From Acidobacteriota bacterium (GTDB taxonomy: Bacteria; Acidobacteriota; Blastocatellia; UBA7656), in the NCBI GenBank assembly GCA_016201275.1, contig JACQDB010000086.1, positions 1 to 64,000 on the forward strand: a DNA stretch of 64,000 nucleotides. Direction: 5' to 3'. Shown here in pieces: positions 8,868 to 17,957 of this stretch; within the stretch, counting starts at the first letter, position 1, and the number at the start of each line of letters is the position of its first letter. Below the pieces are notes generated by a model, which was not told the DNA's origin, ran no database searches, and saw only the letters and a program-made list of their open reading frames with translations. A program made the position numbers and the translations under genes.

Positions 8868-11750
8868 ATGCACAAATCATTGAAACTCGCTGCCGTTTTT
8901 GGCTTTCTGATTCTCTTACTCGCCTTTCAATTCATCCGCAGTCGCACAGTCTCGGCCACCATTGAGCCGCTGGAAAAACTGCTGGTCGAAATGCCGCAAC
9001 CGACGGCGGACGTGCTGGCGCAATCGCCTTGCCCCGAGGCCAAGCCTTCGCCCTTGCCGCTGCCTAGTTCCTTGCCGCCCAATCAACAGGGCGCGGTCTT
9101 TGAACAACAGGTCTTTCAATATCTCGATAGCGGCGGCTATCTCAGTTGGTGCAAAGACAAATGGGTGCGCGACACCGGCCCCTACCTCAACAACACCTAT
9201 TACGGCACGCATCCGGCGGTGCGAATTTATTATTCGCCGGAAATCATCGCCTGGCTAACTGGCGATCAATCAAAGCCCATACCGGACGGTGCGATGATTA
9301 TCAAAGAACAATACACGCCGCCCGCTGCGCGTTATCAGGAGATGACCGAAGCCGAGTTAGCCAAAGCATTCGCCAAGTCGAAAGACTGGACGATTATGAT
9401 TAAAGACGCCAAAGGCGCAAAAGACGGCTGGTATTGGGGCGAGTTTTACACCGGCATGACCTATGACAACAACGCCTATCCGTTCAATTATCCAACCGCA
9501 GGCTTTGGCGAATATTGTTTGCGCTGTCACGCTTCGGCGGATAAAGAATTGACCTTTGCGGCGCTCAATAATATTCAAGGCTTTCCCGGTCAACCGCTCA
9601 CCTTTCGCGTGGACAATTCGTGGCGCAACTTGCCGCCCGGATTAAAACCGATTGACTACACGCATCGCCGCCCACCTCAAAAACCAACGCCGAAACCACC
9701 AGTTGACGCCAATGCCGAATTTCTTTCGATCTTCAAAACCATTTCGCGAGTGCCGTATCGAGAGGTGTTGAAGATGCCTGCCGAAACTTTAGACCGCGTG
9801 GTTGCCGGTCAAAAAGGCGCGGAACAATTCATCAGCTCCGACCAATGCCAGACCTGCCACAGCGCCGCCACCGGACCCTTTGGGCCGACGATGTTCATAC
9901 AAACCGGCGTGCCTTTCGGCAATATTCCTGCGGGCATCAACGTGTCACCGTATGGCGAATGGCGCTGGTCGCCTATGGGATTGGCCGGACGCGATCCGAT
10001 TTTTTACGCGCAACTCGACAGCGAAATCGCTATCCTGAAAAATGAATTTAAAGACCCTGAGCCAATCATTCGCGCTACCATCAACACCTGTATGAGTTGT
10101 CACGGCGGCATGGGCAAACGCCAATTCGACATAGACCACAACGACCCGTTCGCGGATTTCAAACTCGACTTCGTTTATCTGACCGACCCGAATGACAAGA
10201 ATTTCAAATACGGCGCGCTGGCACGCGACGGCATCAGTTGCACCATGTGTCATCACATCAAAGAAGACGACTATCCGCCCAACCAAGCGCCCATCGCGTA
10301 TTTTCTGGAGAACTCGACGACCGGGCAATTTCAAATGGGCAAGCCCGATGAACTCTACGGCCCCTTTGAAGACAAGACGATTACCACATTGCCTATGGAA
10401 AATTCTCTGGGCATCAAACCGAAGCACAGCGCCTATATCAAGTCTTCGCGATTGTGCGGCAGTTGTCATTCGATCAATCTGCCGAATGTGGACGACCCGC
10501 TCAAACCCGGCGACAAGCCTACGGTGCTGGACACTTCAGAAAAAAACCCTGTGTTCAAACCGTTCAAGCATTCCATCGAACAGGCGACCTATCTGGAATG
10601 GTTGAACAGCCAGTTTCAAACCGAATTTGCGCCCAACAAAACGACGGCGCAATCATGTCAGGATTGTCATATGCCGGGCGGGTACGAGAACAAAGCGAAA
10701 AACCTCAACATCCCGCAGATTCGCCAACCCATCGCCACCATTGAAGACACTACGTATCCGGCGGCAGACCATCGCGCTCCGCTTGATAAAATTTTCGTGC
10801 GTTTTCGTGAGACCGGTTTCGTGCGTCACGAATTGTTGGGATTGAATGTGCCGCTGTTGGAAATGTTTAATCAGTTCAATGATATTTTAGGGGTTCGCAA
10901 AAGCGATTACATGAGCGGTTCGGTGACCGATTTGCCCGACACGATTGCGAATTTCGTGCAACAGGCGCAGGAAAAAAGCGCGACCATCGCTATTCCTTCC
11001 GTAAGCATCAGCAACGATAAATTGACCGCCTCGGTCAAGGTCGCAAATCTCACCGGCCATCGTCTGCCAAGCGGCGTGGGATTTCGTCGCGCCTTCATAG
11101 AATTTCTGGTCATCGTCAATCAGGACGGGCGCGAACAAGTGGTGTGGTCTTCGGGGCGCACCAACAAAGAAGGCGTCATCATCAACGGCAACGGCGAAAT
11201 ATTGCCATCGGAATTTTTCGCGGAATACCGAGACGGCAAGCAAATCAAGCAATACTTTCAGCCGCATTATGAAACCATCACGTCGCAAAATCAGGTGCAG
11301 ATTTACGAAGAGTTGTTGCAGGACGCCAAAGGCAAATTCACTACCAGTTTCATTCACCGCGACATCGAGGTAAAAGATAATCGCCTATTGCCGCAAGGCT
11401 GGACGAAGAAAGGCCCCAGCGATGCCATTCCGCACGCTTACATCGAAGCGACCCATCCGAAAGGCAATGCGGCGCAAGACCCGAATTATCAGGATGGCAG
11501 CGGCACGGATGTGGTGACGTATGAAGTTGCCTTGCCCAAAGGCATAGATGCGAAAACGGTGACGGTGCAGGCGACGCTCTATTATCAATCCATTCCGCCG
11601 TACTTTTTGAATATGCGTTTTCAGACCGCGCCACAAAGCGCCGCGACGAAACGCTTGTATTTTCTGACCTCGAATTTAATGGTAGGCGACACGCCGATCA
11701 AGGATTGGAAATTGAAACTGGTTTCGACGAGCGCCCAGGTGAAGCAATAA
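8868..11750 (+). CDS. Exported six-haem c-type cytochrome
   Basis: A 960-residue protein with a signal anchor at residues 5-23 and six CxxCH haem-attachment motifs, at Cys217, 327, 408, 458, 530 and 597. The fourth reads CTMCHH. The haem part is followed by about 290 residues (670-960) without haem motifs that look beta-rich. Such proteins act in periplasmic electron transfer or small-molecule redox reactions. The spacing does not let me assign it to NrfA, HAO or c554, so no reaction is given. A proline-rich linker (KPTPKPPVD) lies near residue 270. AAAGGAGG sits nine bases before the ATG, indicating strong translation. No maturation or partner genes are adjacent. Confidence 0.85.
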   Translation: MHKSLKLAAVFGFLILLLAFQFIRSRTVSATIEPLEKLLVEMPQPTADVLAQSPCPEAKPSPLPLPSSLPPNQQGAVFEQQVFQYLDSGGYLSWCKDKWVRDTGPYLNNTYYGTHPAVRIYYSPEIIAWLTGDQSKPIPDGAMIIKEQYTPPAARYQEMTEAELAKAFAKSKDWTIMIKDAKGAKDGWYWGEFYTGMTYDNNAYPFNYPTAGFGEYCLRCHASADKELTFAALNNIQGFPGQPLTFRVDNSWRNLPPGLKPIDYTHRRPPQKPTPKPPVDANAEFLSIFKTISRVPYREVLKMPAETLDRVVAGQKGAEQFISSDQCQTCHSAATGPFGPTMFIQTGVPFGNIPAGINVSPYGEWRWSPMGLAGRDPIFYAQLDSEIAILKNEFKDPEPIIRATINTCMSCHGGMGKRQFDIDHNDPFADFKLDFVYLTDPNDKNFKYGALARDGISCTMCHHIKEDDYPPNQAPIAYFLENSTTGQFQMGKPDELYGPFEDKTITTLPMENSLGIKPKHSAYIKSSRLCGSCHSINLPNVDDPLKPGDKPTVLDTSEKNPVFKPFKHSIEQATYLEWLNSQFQTEFAPNKTTAQSCQDCHMPGGYENKAKNLNIPQIRQPIATIEDTTYPAADHRAPLDKIFVRFRETGFVRHELLGLNVPLLEMFNQFNDILGVRKSDYMSGSVTDLPDTIANFVQQAQEKSATIAIPSVSISNDKLTASVKVANLTGHRLPSGVGFRRAFIEFLVIVNQDGREQVVWSSGRTNKEGVIINGNGEILPSEFFAEYRDGKQIKQYFQPHYETITSQNQVQIYEELLQDAKGKFTTSFIHRDIEVKDNRLLPQGWTKKGPSDAIPHAYIEATHPKGNAAQDPNYQDGSGTDVVTYEVALPKGIDAKTVTVQATLYYQSIPPYFLNMRFQTAPQSAATKRLYFLTSNLMVGDTPIKDWKLKLVSTSAQVKQ

Positions 11751-11755
11751 GATTG

Positions 11756-11820
11756 AAGGGAAGCTGAAAGCTGTGTATAAGTTTTTAAGCAAAGCGTACT
11801 CACAGCTTTCAGCTTCCCTT
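11756..11820. repeat. Perfect 20-bp inverted repeat, word type
   Basis: Arms 11756-11775 and 11801-11820 are exact complements built from the repeated words AGCTGAAAGCTG; the loop is 25 bp. It begins six bases after the cytochrome stop codon. No T-run follows, so it is not a typical terminator. It belongs to a group of long word-built intergenic hairpins seen across the window. Confidence 0.75.
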
Positions 11821-11942
11821 ATCAAAGTCATTCTTCTTTTGAGAGCCAAAATTCTTTGATCCGCTCAAAACGATTTATTCGTTGCCCTATCTTCGCAATT
11901 TCCTTTGGGTAAAATTCAAGACTTGAGAGATTTTCCAATGCC

Positions 11943-11990
11943 TTGTACGGGCGACCACCGCAGGGTCGCTCGTACAGAGTTGCACTTTAC
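11943..11990. repeat. Palindromic repeat TGTACGGGCGACC, copy 1
   Basis: A short palindrome (TTGTACGGGCGACC...GGGTCGCTCGTAC) followed by TTGCACTTTA. The reverse complement matches 59818-59856 closely, and shortened forms occur at 59885-59915 and inside the element at 28594-28666. It is a dispersed intergenic repeat. Confidence 0.65.
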
Positions 11991-12011
11991 TGCATCCACA
12001 ACCCTAACGAA

Positions 12012-12983
12012 TCACTCGGTCGTTTTTGATTTACTCTTCTTGCCTTTGTTTTGTTCGGCGAGCGTGTTGCGCTCCCAGAACACGCCATCGTGGTAGCCTT
12101 GAATGCTGTTCTCGTGGTCGGCCATTGCCAAGCGTTTTTCGGCAAAGCAACAATACTTCGCGTCTAGCTCTATGCCGACGAAGTGGCGCTTTAATTTTTT
12201 GGCGACCACTGACGTTGTGCCGGAACCTAAGAAAGGGTCTAACACCAGGTCGCCTGCGTTGCTGCTGGCGAGCAGAATTTTTGCTAACAACTTTTCGGGC
12301 TTCTGCGTAGGGTGATCGGTATTTTCCGGCATAGACCAAAACGGCACGGTCAAGTCATGCCAAAAATTTGACGGATACGTTAAGCGATGTCTGCCGTTTT
12401 CGCCTTCGTCCCAATCCTTCGGCGCGCCGCTGTCATCAGTGTAAGGAGCCAAGACCTGGCGCTTGAGTTTTACCGCTTCGACATTGAAGGTGTAGTCATC
12501 GGAGAGCGTAAAAAACCAAATATCTTCGGAGCAATTTTTCCAATTCGATTTTGCCCCGCGCCCTTTCTCGCGCTCCCAGGTGATGCGGTTTTGCACCTTA
12601 AAATACTTTGCGCCGACGCGATGAATCGCCGCCGAAGAGCGCCAATCGCCGCACAAATAAATTGACGCCGAAGGTTTCAGCAGGCGAATCGTCAACGCCA
12701 ACCAAGAGTCCAGCCACGCTTCATATTCACCGAGTGAGGTGCGCTGAAATTTCTGCTCGTTGAAAGTTTTGGAAAGATTGTAAGGCGGGTCGGCAAACAA
12801 TAAGTCCAGGGATTGATCGGGCAAATAGGGCAAAGCCTCGAAGCTGTCCATGCAGATGGTTTTATCCAGCACGTCGTTTATCGTTGCGGGACGGGAAAGC
12901 TTGAGCAGGCGTTGTTGATAAAACTCGCGCTCGTCATCGCTCAACAACATAGTCCGGTTACGCGGCGCGGGTACTTTTTCCAT
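12012..12983 (-). CDS. Orphan adenine-specific DNA methyltransferase, beta class
   Basis: About 323 residues. The catalytic motif IV DPPYNL (about 65-70) comes before the SAM-binding motif DPFLGSGTTSVVAKK (about 245-260), the motif order of the beta class. The DPPY form points to N6-adenine methylation. ENTDHPTQKPEKL just before motif I is typical of the family. A charged Lys-rich tail (NKGKKSKSKTTE) ends the protein. No restriction endonuclease or second subunit is adjacent, so it is an orphan enzyme that may serve regulation or repair rather than restriction. The recognition site cannot be read. The start at 12983 (ATG) is preferred over an in-frame TTG at 13001 on spacing grounds. Confidence 0.85.
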   Translation of the reverse strand: MEKVPAPRNRTMLLSDDEREFYQQRLLKLSRPATINDVLDKTICMDSFEALPYLPDQSLDLLFADPPYNLSKTFNEQKFQRTSLGEYEAWLDSWLALTIRLLKPSASIYLCGDWRSSAAIHRVGAKYFKVQNRITWEREKGRGAKSNWKNCSEDIWFFTLSDDYTFNVEAVKLKRQVLAPYTDDSGAPKDWDEGENGRHRLTYPSNFWHDLTVPFWSMPENTDHPTQKPEKLLAKILLASSNAGDLVLDPFLGSGTTSVVAKKLKRHFVGIELDAKYCCFAEKRLAMADHENSIQGYHDGVFWERNTLAEQNKGKKSKSKTTE

Positions 12984-13089
12984 CGTCGTTAGATTTCCCA
13001 ATCCTCAAGCACAGCCAACTGCGCCCGGCAAAATAGTAGTCAGGTTCAACCGCCAAAACAAGCCTGGAGTTTTCGCTCACAGCATCGCT

Positions 13090-13806
13090 TCATCTGTAGG
13101 TGCGATTGGCATCGTTTAAATGTGGCGTCGAGTTGAAACTGAAGAGGCGCAAGTCATCACCGGTCTTTCGCATCACGGTTACGCTGGTGTTGGCGATGAC
13201 GCCTAAAATGCTCAACAATTTTTCGTCTTTCAATTCCAGAGCGTGGCTGGTGCTGATGGCTATCGGCGTCGCTGAAGTGAAGACCGCGACGAGGCGTTCA
13301 TTGCCGCCGTCTTCCATCGCGGCGCAACGGTTGACGATGCGACCTTTGAAATTCAACCACGATTCGCCGCCGAATTCCGGATAGCGATTCTGCATCCAGG
13401 CGATGATGACCGCCGCATCGCAACGCCCCGTTGCGCCGCGTACAGCGTGCGGGTCTTGCTGCAAAACCTCCTGCATCTCCTGATAATCGCGGGCGAATTC
13501 TGCGCTTTCGGCAATCAGTCGCGGAATATACGATTGATAGACGCTCAACAACGAAAACTCGTTCCAGCGTTCATCCACCTGCACAGCGGGCGTCGCTATA
13601 CCGGCGTTGCTCAAACCCTGCAACACCAGTTCGGCGGTGTGCCGCTGTCGTTGCATAGCGCCCGCGACGACGGCGGAAAAGCGTATGCCGTGCGCGGCAA
13701 AATAGTCGCCCAGCAGTTGCGCCTGTTGCTGGCCAAGTGCCGAAAGCCGGTCGTAGTTGTCGCGGGTTCCCGCTTGCGCGTGACGTATGAAGTAAATGAT
13801 GGACAT
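13090..13806 (-). CDS. Histidine phosphatase superfamily protein lacking the second His
   Basis: A 238-residue branch-1 histidine phosphatase. The nucleophile motif is IRHAQAG with His9, followed by LSALGQQQA. The C-terminal motif, which is normally SHGG with the second catalytic His, reads VFTSATPI here, so that His is replaced by Ser. A subgroup with TSGG in this position is known to me, so the change may be ancestral, but activity could be altered. The gene lies 98 bp downstream of an aminoglycoside-phosphotransferase-like gene on the same strand; the same pairing occurs in lipid-catabolism loci of other bacteria (from memory). No clear ribosome-binding site is seen; an intergenic inverted repeat fills the spacer. 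Confidence 0.82.
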   Translation of the reverse strand: MSIIYFIRHAQAGTRDNYDRLSALGQQQAQLLGDYFAAHGIRFSAVVAGAMQRQRHTAELVLQGLSNAGIATPAVQVDERWNEFSLLSVYQSYIPRLIAESAEFARDYQEMQEVLQQDPHAVRGATGRCDAAVIIAWMQNRYPEFGGESWLNFKGRIVNRCAAMEDGGNERLVAVFTSATPIAISTSHALELKDEKLLSILGVIANTSVTVMRKTGDDLRLFSFNSTPHLNDANRTYR

Positions 13807-13840
13807 AAAAATAAACGATGAAGTGTGAACAATGACTGAG

Positions 13841-13894
13841 GAAGTATGAACGATGAACGGTTTTGCTACTCTCCTTATTCATCGCTCATACTTC
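13841..13894. repeat. 17-bp inverted repeat, word type
   Basis: Arms 13841-13857 (GAAGTATGAACGATGAA) and 13878-13894 match except for one base. Extra partial words (GATGAAGTGTGAAC, ATACTTCATACTT) flank them. It sits between the phosphotransferase-like and the histidine phosphatase genes. Confidence 0.6.
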
Positions 13895-13904
13895 ATACTT
13901 TCCC

Positions 13905-15017
13905 TTAAAGTTTCGATTGCCTGGCCAGTTCGAGCGCCGCTCTTGCCAAGCCTTCTATGCGTGGGCCGAAGGCGGCAAAGCGTTCGTCGTGCGTCTGGCC
14001 GCGCACATAGCGAAAATAGATTTGCTGGACAACGACGGCGATTTTAAAGATGGCAAAAATTTCATAGAAATCAATTCTCGAAACATCACGCCCGGTGCGT
14101 TCGGCATAACACGCGGTGATCTCTTGGCGCGTCATCCAACCGCTTTGTACAGTGACCGGGCTGATGGCTTCGCGGCGGTCTTCGGGGTCGTCTTTCTCCG
14201 CCCAATAACAAAGCAAAATCCCTAAATCAACCAGCGGGTCGCCCACCGTACACATCTCCCAATCCAGCACCGCTACGACCTCGGCGGGCTGCTGCGGATT
14301 GAGCATCACGTTGTCGAGTTTGAAATCGTTATGCACCAGAGTCGCGGGACGACCGGCTGCGGGGTCGGGTTCGGGCGGCAGTTTGTCCAACAACCATTGC
14401 GCCACGGCATCAATTTCCGGAATCTCTTTGGTCTTGGCGCGATGCCAGCGCTCTGTCCAGCCTTTGACCTGGCGCGTCACAAAGCCTATGGGTTTGCCCA
14501 GGTTCGTCAAGCCCGTCGCATAAATATCCACGGCGTGCAGCGCTGCCAAGGTCTCGATCATCGCCGTGCTGATGGCTCGCAAAGTCTGCGGCTGGTTCAA
14601 GGCTTCCGGCAACTGCCGACGAATCACCAGACCGCGCCGCCGTTCCATCAAATAAAACGGCACGCCGATGACCGACACATCTTCGCAGAGCAAATACGGT
14701 TTCGGCGCGAAACCAAAAGCCGGATGAATGGCCGCCAACAAACGATATTCGCGTGGCATATCGTGAGCGGTCGGCGCGACCGGGCCAAACGGCGGACGAC
14801 GCAACACGAATTCGCGCCCGAACAGGCTGACCAGGTAAGTTAAATTGGAATGGCCGCCGGGAAATTGTTGCACCCGTAACGGCGCATTCAGATCGCAGAA
14901 TTCGCCCTGCAACCGTGGCGGCAGATGGTCGCGCAAGTAGGCTTCGAGCGCGGCATTATTCAATTCCTCGCCTTCCCGTATAGGCGAAGTGTCGTTGTCG
15001 GCAAAGTGGTCGCTCAA
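13905..15017 (-). CDS. APH-family phosphotransferase (ACAD10/11 kinase-like)
   Basis: A 370-residue kinase-fold protein. The catalytic loop [10 protein letters not shown] and the metal-binding segment [16 protein letters not shown] are those of the aminoglycoside-phosphotransferase superfamily. The N-terminal [11 protein letters not shown] and FVLRRPP segments fit the subgroup related to the kinase domain of acyl-CoA dehydrogenases 10/11, which acts on hydroxyacyl-CoA-type substrates; antibiotic resistance is less likely. The start is a TTG at 15017, supported by CAGGAG with a six-base spacer. The downstream histidine phosphatase is probably its operon partner. The substrate is inferred from family only. 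Confidence 0.83.
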   Translation of the reverse strand: MSDHFADNDTSPIREGEELNNAALEAYLRDHLPPRLQGEFCDLNAPLRVQQFPGGHSNLTYLVSLFGREFVLRRPPFGPVAPTAHDMPREYRLLAAIHPAFGFAPKPYLLCEDVSVIGVPFYLMERRRGLVIRRQLPEALNQPQTLRAISTAMIETLAALHAVDIYATGLTNLGKPIGFVTRQVKGWTERWHRAKTKEIPEIDAVAQWLLDKLPPEPDPAAGRPATLVHNDFKLDNVMLNPQQPAEVVAVLDWEMCTVGDPLVDLGILLCYWAEKDDPEDRREAISPVTVQSGWMTRQEITACYAERTGRDVSRIDFYEIFAIFKIAVVVQQIYFRYVRGQTHDERFAAFGPRIEGLARAALELARQSKL

Positions 15018-15059
15018 ATTTTTCTCCTGCGGCGAATCATAAACTTGCTGGAAACATCG

Positions 15060-15119
15060 TGCGTCATATTAAGCGTTGCTACCCATGAATTCAAGACCGG
15101 AAGGTGGGCAGAAAGTTGC
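15060..15119 (+). repeat. Dispersed intergenic repeat, second copy
   Basis: It matches the reverse complement of 1240-1299 at roughly 80 percent, including the exact GCGTCATATTAAGCGTTG and TGAATTCAAG blocks. It lies in the divergent spacer between the phosphotransferase-like and the receiver-HATPase genes. Confidence 0.6.
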
Positions 15120-15208
15120 AACTACGCGCATCGGCATGGTATTTTGCGAACAATAATATCTTTTCGTTTCGCGTAACCTGTGTGAAGATAAGCGGTGGTG
15201 AAATCACT

Positions 15209-16063
15209 ATGGCAAACACGCTGCTGATAGCAGAAGACGACGCAACCAGTCGAAAAAAGTACAGCACCTTTCTCGCTGCCGAAGGCTATAAGGTTATAGA
15301 AGCGGTCAACGGCAACGCCGCCTTGGAGGTCATCGAACGCGAGCCGGTTGATCTGTTGTTGACCGATGTGGTGATGCAGGGCATGGACGGCATGGAACTG
15401 TTAGCCTGCGCGCGCGCCGCGCAGCCCAATATGCGCGCCATCGTGATGACCAGCCAGCGCACCCCTTCGGCAATCATCGGCGCGTTACGCAATCAGGTCT
15501 GCGATTTTTTGTCCAAGCCTTTCGAGTTGGACGCTCTGCGCGATTCCGTGCAGACGGTTCTCGAACGCACGACCATGTGCAAAATCGAAATCATCTCCGC
15601 CAAAGCTGACTGGATTGAACTGCGCGTCCCTTGTGATTTGAACGCCGTCGAGCCAATTCAAAAAGTGCTGTCGGAGATGCACGGCTATTTGCCCAAAGAG
15701 ACCCGCGAAGCCATCGGCTCGGTGTTTCGCGAGATGCTCAACAACGCCATCGAACACGGCGGCAAACTCGACCCCGCGAAACAGGTCGAAGTCAAATACA
15801 TCAAAATGAAACGGGCGATTTTGTATTCCATCAAAGACCCCGGCGAAGGCTTTCAACTCGCTGAACTCCAACACGCGGCCATAGCCAATCCCGACGACGA
15901 CCCGTTTCATCACATGGAAGTCCGCCAGGAAAAAGGTATGCGTCCGGGCGGCTTCGGCATCATGCTCGCCGCGCAAGTCATAGACGAACTCATCTACAAC
16001 GAAAAACACAACGAATTGATCTTCGTGAAATACATAGACCAATGCCCGGAAACCGCCGACTGA
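15209..16063 (+). CDS. Receiver domain fused to anti-sigma-type HATPase
   Basis: A 284-residue signalling protein. Residues 1-120 are a CheY-like receiver: acidic pair E9-D11, phosphoacceptor Asp53 in LLLTDVVMQG, and the conserved Lys in FLSKPFEL. Residues about 130-284 are a GHKL ATPase of the RsbW/SpoIIAB type: N-box FREMLNNAIEHGG, then SIKDPGEGF and a glycine-rich GMRPGGFGI. There is no HisKA dimerisation domain, so it is not a standard histidine kinase. Receiver-controlled anti-sigma or anti-anti-sigma phosphorylation is the likely role, but no partner gene is adjacent. The ATG at 15209 begins the receiver directly; an in-frame upstream extension has no domain. Confidence 0.85.
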   Translation: MANTLLIAEDDATSRKKYSTFLAAEGYKVIEAVNGNAALEVIEREPVDLLLTDVVMQGMDGMELLACARAAQPNMRAIVMTSQRTPSAIIGALRNQVCDFLSKPFELDALRDSVQTVLERTTMCKIEIISAKADWIELRVPCDLNAVEPIQKVLSEMHGYLPKETREAIGSVFREMLNNAIEHGGKLDPAKQVEVKYIKMKRAILYSIKDPGEGFQLAELQHAAIANPDDDPFHHMEVRQEKGMRPGGFGIMLAAQVIDELIYNEKHNELIFVKYIDQCPETAD

Positions 16064-16275
16064 AGAGGGTCGTTGATTTCGAGCAAGCTGAAACACTCAA
16101 TGACCGCTATCCGCGTTGCCGTGGCTGCAACACCATTGCTGTTGCGCTGATTTTTCTTCGCCCCCGGTAAGCGCAGTTCCCCTTGGATTGCTTAATTTTT
16201 CTATTTCGATAAACTATCTCTGCCGATTGAAATTCACAGCGTACTGCATACCAAAACCCTGGGAGAAAATACCTC

Positions 16276-17190
16276 ATGAAACCAAGTCATTACCGGCGTC
16301 GCTTCACGCGCCCTGCGCCTCGTGCCGGAGCAATCGTTCTGGCGCTGGCACTCGTTTTTTTATTTATCCTTTCCAGCCGTCTCGGCAATTCACAGGTTGC
16401 GGCGCGAACCCGCAAAACGCCGCTCACGGCCAGCGTGCGCCCTTCGTTGGCGGCGCAAGCCAAAGCCAAAGCCGCGACCATCGCCGACAAAGGCGATTTC
16501 AAAGTCGTTTACACCAAGGTCAAGAATAAGGACTTTGCCAAATTCCAAACTGAACTACAGCGGGAGAAAGTCCTAGAAGGCATCGCTGCCGATCTCAATG
16601 ATACTTTTGCGCTGCCCACCGATGTCTATCTCACCTTCACCGAATGCGGCGAAGCCAATGCTTTTTACGATCCTGAAACTCGCAAGCTTTCCATGTGCTA
16701 TGAGTTGATTGAAGATTTTTATGAAGTCTTCGCCAAACATGAAAAATCGCCGGAGGCTTTGGATGATGCGGTAATCGGTGCCACCATTCACACCTTTTTT
16801 CACGAACTGGGTCACGCCTTCATCCACATTTATGATCTGCCGATCACCGGCAAAGAAGAAGACGCCGTGGATCAACTCTCCACTTATCTGCTCGCCGATG
16901 GCACCGACGAAGGCGAGAAAGCGGCGCTGGATGGCGCACGAGCCTTTTATCTGGAGGCGCAACGCCGTGATAGCAACATAGAGGAACTGGCTTATTGGGA
17001 CGAGCATTCGCTGGGGATGCAGCGCTTCTATAACATCATCTGTCTGGTTTATGGGCAGAACGAAAAGAAGTTCGATTATCTGGTCAAGAAAGAGATTCTG
17101 CCGGAAGACCGCGCCGCACGTTGCGCCGATGAATACGCGCAGGTAGAAAAAGCCTGGACCAAGTTGCTTGCACCTTACATCAAAAAATAG
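16276..17190 (+). CDS. DUF4344-family zinc metallopeptidase, exported
   Basis: A 304-residue protein with a signal or anchor segment at about residues 18-35 (AIVLALALVFLFIL) and the metal-binding motif HELGH at 176-180. Acidic residues in KEEDAVDQ at about 193-200 are candidates for the third metal ligand. FTECGEANAFYDPETRKLSMCYELI is characteristic of the DUF4344 metallopeptidase family, whose substrates are not known to me. The start has GGGAGAA 10 bases upstream. A small conserved gene follows on the same strand. Confidence 0.83.
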   Translation: MKPSHYRRRFTRPAPRAGAIVLALALVFLFILSSRLGNSQVAARTRKTPLTASVRPSLAAQAKAKAATIADKGDFKVVYTKVKNKDFAKFQTELQREKVLEGIAADLNDTFALPTDVYLTFTECGEANAFYDPETRKLSMCYELIEDFYEVFAKHEKSPEALDDAVIGATIHTFFHELGHAFIHIYDLPITGKEEDAVDQLSTYLLADGTDEGEKAALDGARAFYLEAQRRDSNIEELAYWDEHSLGMQRFYNIICLVYGQNEKKFDYLVKKEILPEDRAARCADEYAQVEKAWTKLLAPYIKK

Positions 17191-17314
17191 TGCGCCGACG
17201 AATGAACCATTCGCACGGCAAAATTTTCAACTGGCAGCGCATCACCGCAGCGCTGTGCGGATGCGCTCTTTGCGCGGCGGCGCTGGCAGGCACAGAGCGC
17301 CGCCGAGAGGCCGT

Positions 17315-17623
17315 ATGGCAGACGCCAAGTCGGGAAAATATCAGGTCTTCGTTGACGATAATTTTCATTACCTGGATGACAGCGAACGCTATCGGCTTGG
17401 CACTTTCGACGATTGCCAATCGGCAATCGAGAAGTGCAAAGAGATCGTTGACCGCACTCTTTTGGACAGTTATCGCAAGGGAATATCTGCGGAAAAATTG
17501 TTCAGCAGCTACACCGCTTTCGGTGAAGACCCGTGGATTTCCAGCGCCGACAGCGACTGCACATTTTCTGCATGGAGTTATGCCAAACAGCGCTGCAAAG
17601 AAATCTGCGGCGATCATTCATAA
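17315..17623 (+). CDS. Conserved hypothetical protein, about 102 residues
   Basis: The product starts MADAKSGKYQVFVDDNFHY and includes ERYRLGTFDDCQSAIEKCKEIVD and FGEDPWIS. I recognise the pattern as a small conserved bacterial protein of unknown function, without signal peptide or membrane segment. Six Cys residues occur in 102 residues, mostly in the C-terminal half. The ATG at 17315 is preceded by GAGAGG. An open frame extends upstream to 17168 in this phase but overlaps the metallopeptidase and shows no conserved features. Function is not assigned. Confidence 0.62.
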   Translation: MADAKSGKYQVFVDDNFHYLDDSERYRLGTFDDCQSAIEKCKEIVDRTLLDSYRKGISAEKLFSSYTAFGEDPWISSADSDCTFSAWSYAKQRCKEICGDHS

Positions 17624-17659
17624 ACGCTCTGGCTCTACGCTGCCGCTTCACCCCTTGCA

Positions 17660-17935
17660 TTGCGTCGAAATTTTCTCTGCGTTTATAATGCCGCAAGCCT
17701 GCGCGACGATGCGTATGTGAAAACTCTCGCTGATCTGTTCGCCTCGATCAAACAACAGGTCGAAGCGGCGGTTGCCCGTGGCGAACCCCTTGAACAAACG
17801 CGAAAGAGCGTCAGTCTGGTTGAATTTCGCAATCAACTTGCGGGCGAGTCCCGCGTCCGAAAAGCGCTGTTTGCCAACTATGTTGCGTATCCGGCCATCG
17901 CCGCCGCCTATGGCGAAGCGACCGCCAAACGATAA
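17660..17935 (+). pseudogene. Fragment resembling the C-terminus of an MBL-fold hydrolase
   Basis: A 91-codon open frame that starts only with TTG and has no ribosome-binding site. The text LADLFASIKQQVEAAVARGEPLEQTRKSVSLVEF followed by ANYVAYPAIAAAYGEA resembles the helical C-terminal tail of acidobacterial MBL-fold metallo-hydrolases. The catalytic HxHxDH domain is absent upstream, where the small conserved gene sits. A decayed or rearranged remnant is the simplest reading. It could be a small independent helical protein instead. Confidence 0.45.
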
Positions 17936-17957
17936 TCATGAATTAGCTGAATGCACG

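Noticed and set aside
12012-12983. Restriction-modification system
   Set aside because: No endonuclease gene is adjacent on either side; the neighbours are a cytochrome and a histidine phosphatase.
13905-15017. Aminoglycoside resistance kinase
   Set aside because: The N-terminal motifs and the paired histidine phosphatase fit the metabolic ACAD10/11-like subgroup better.
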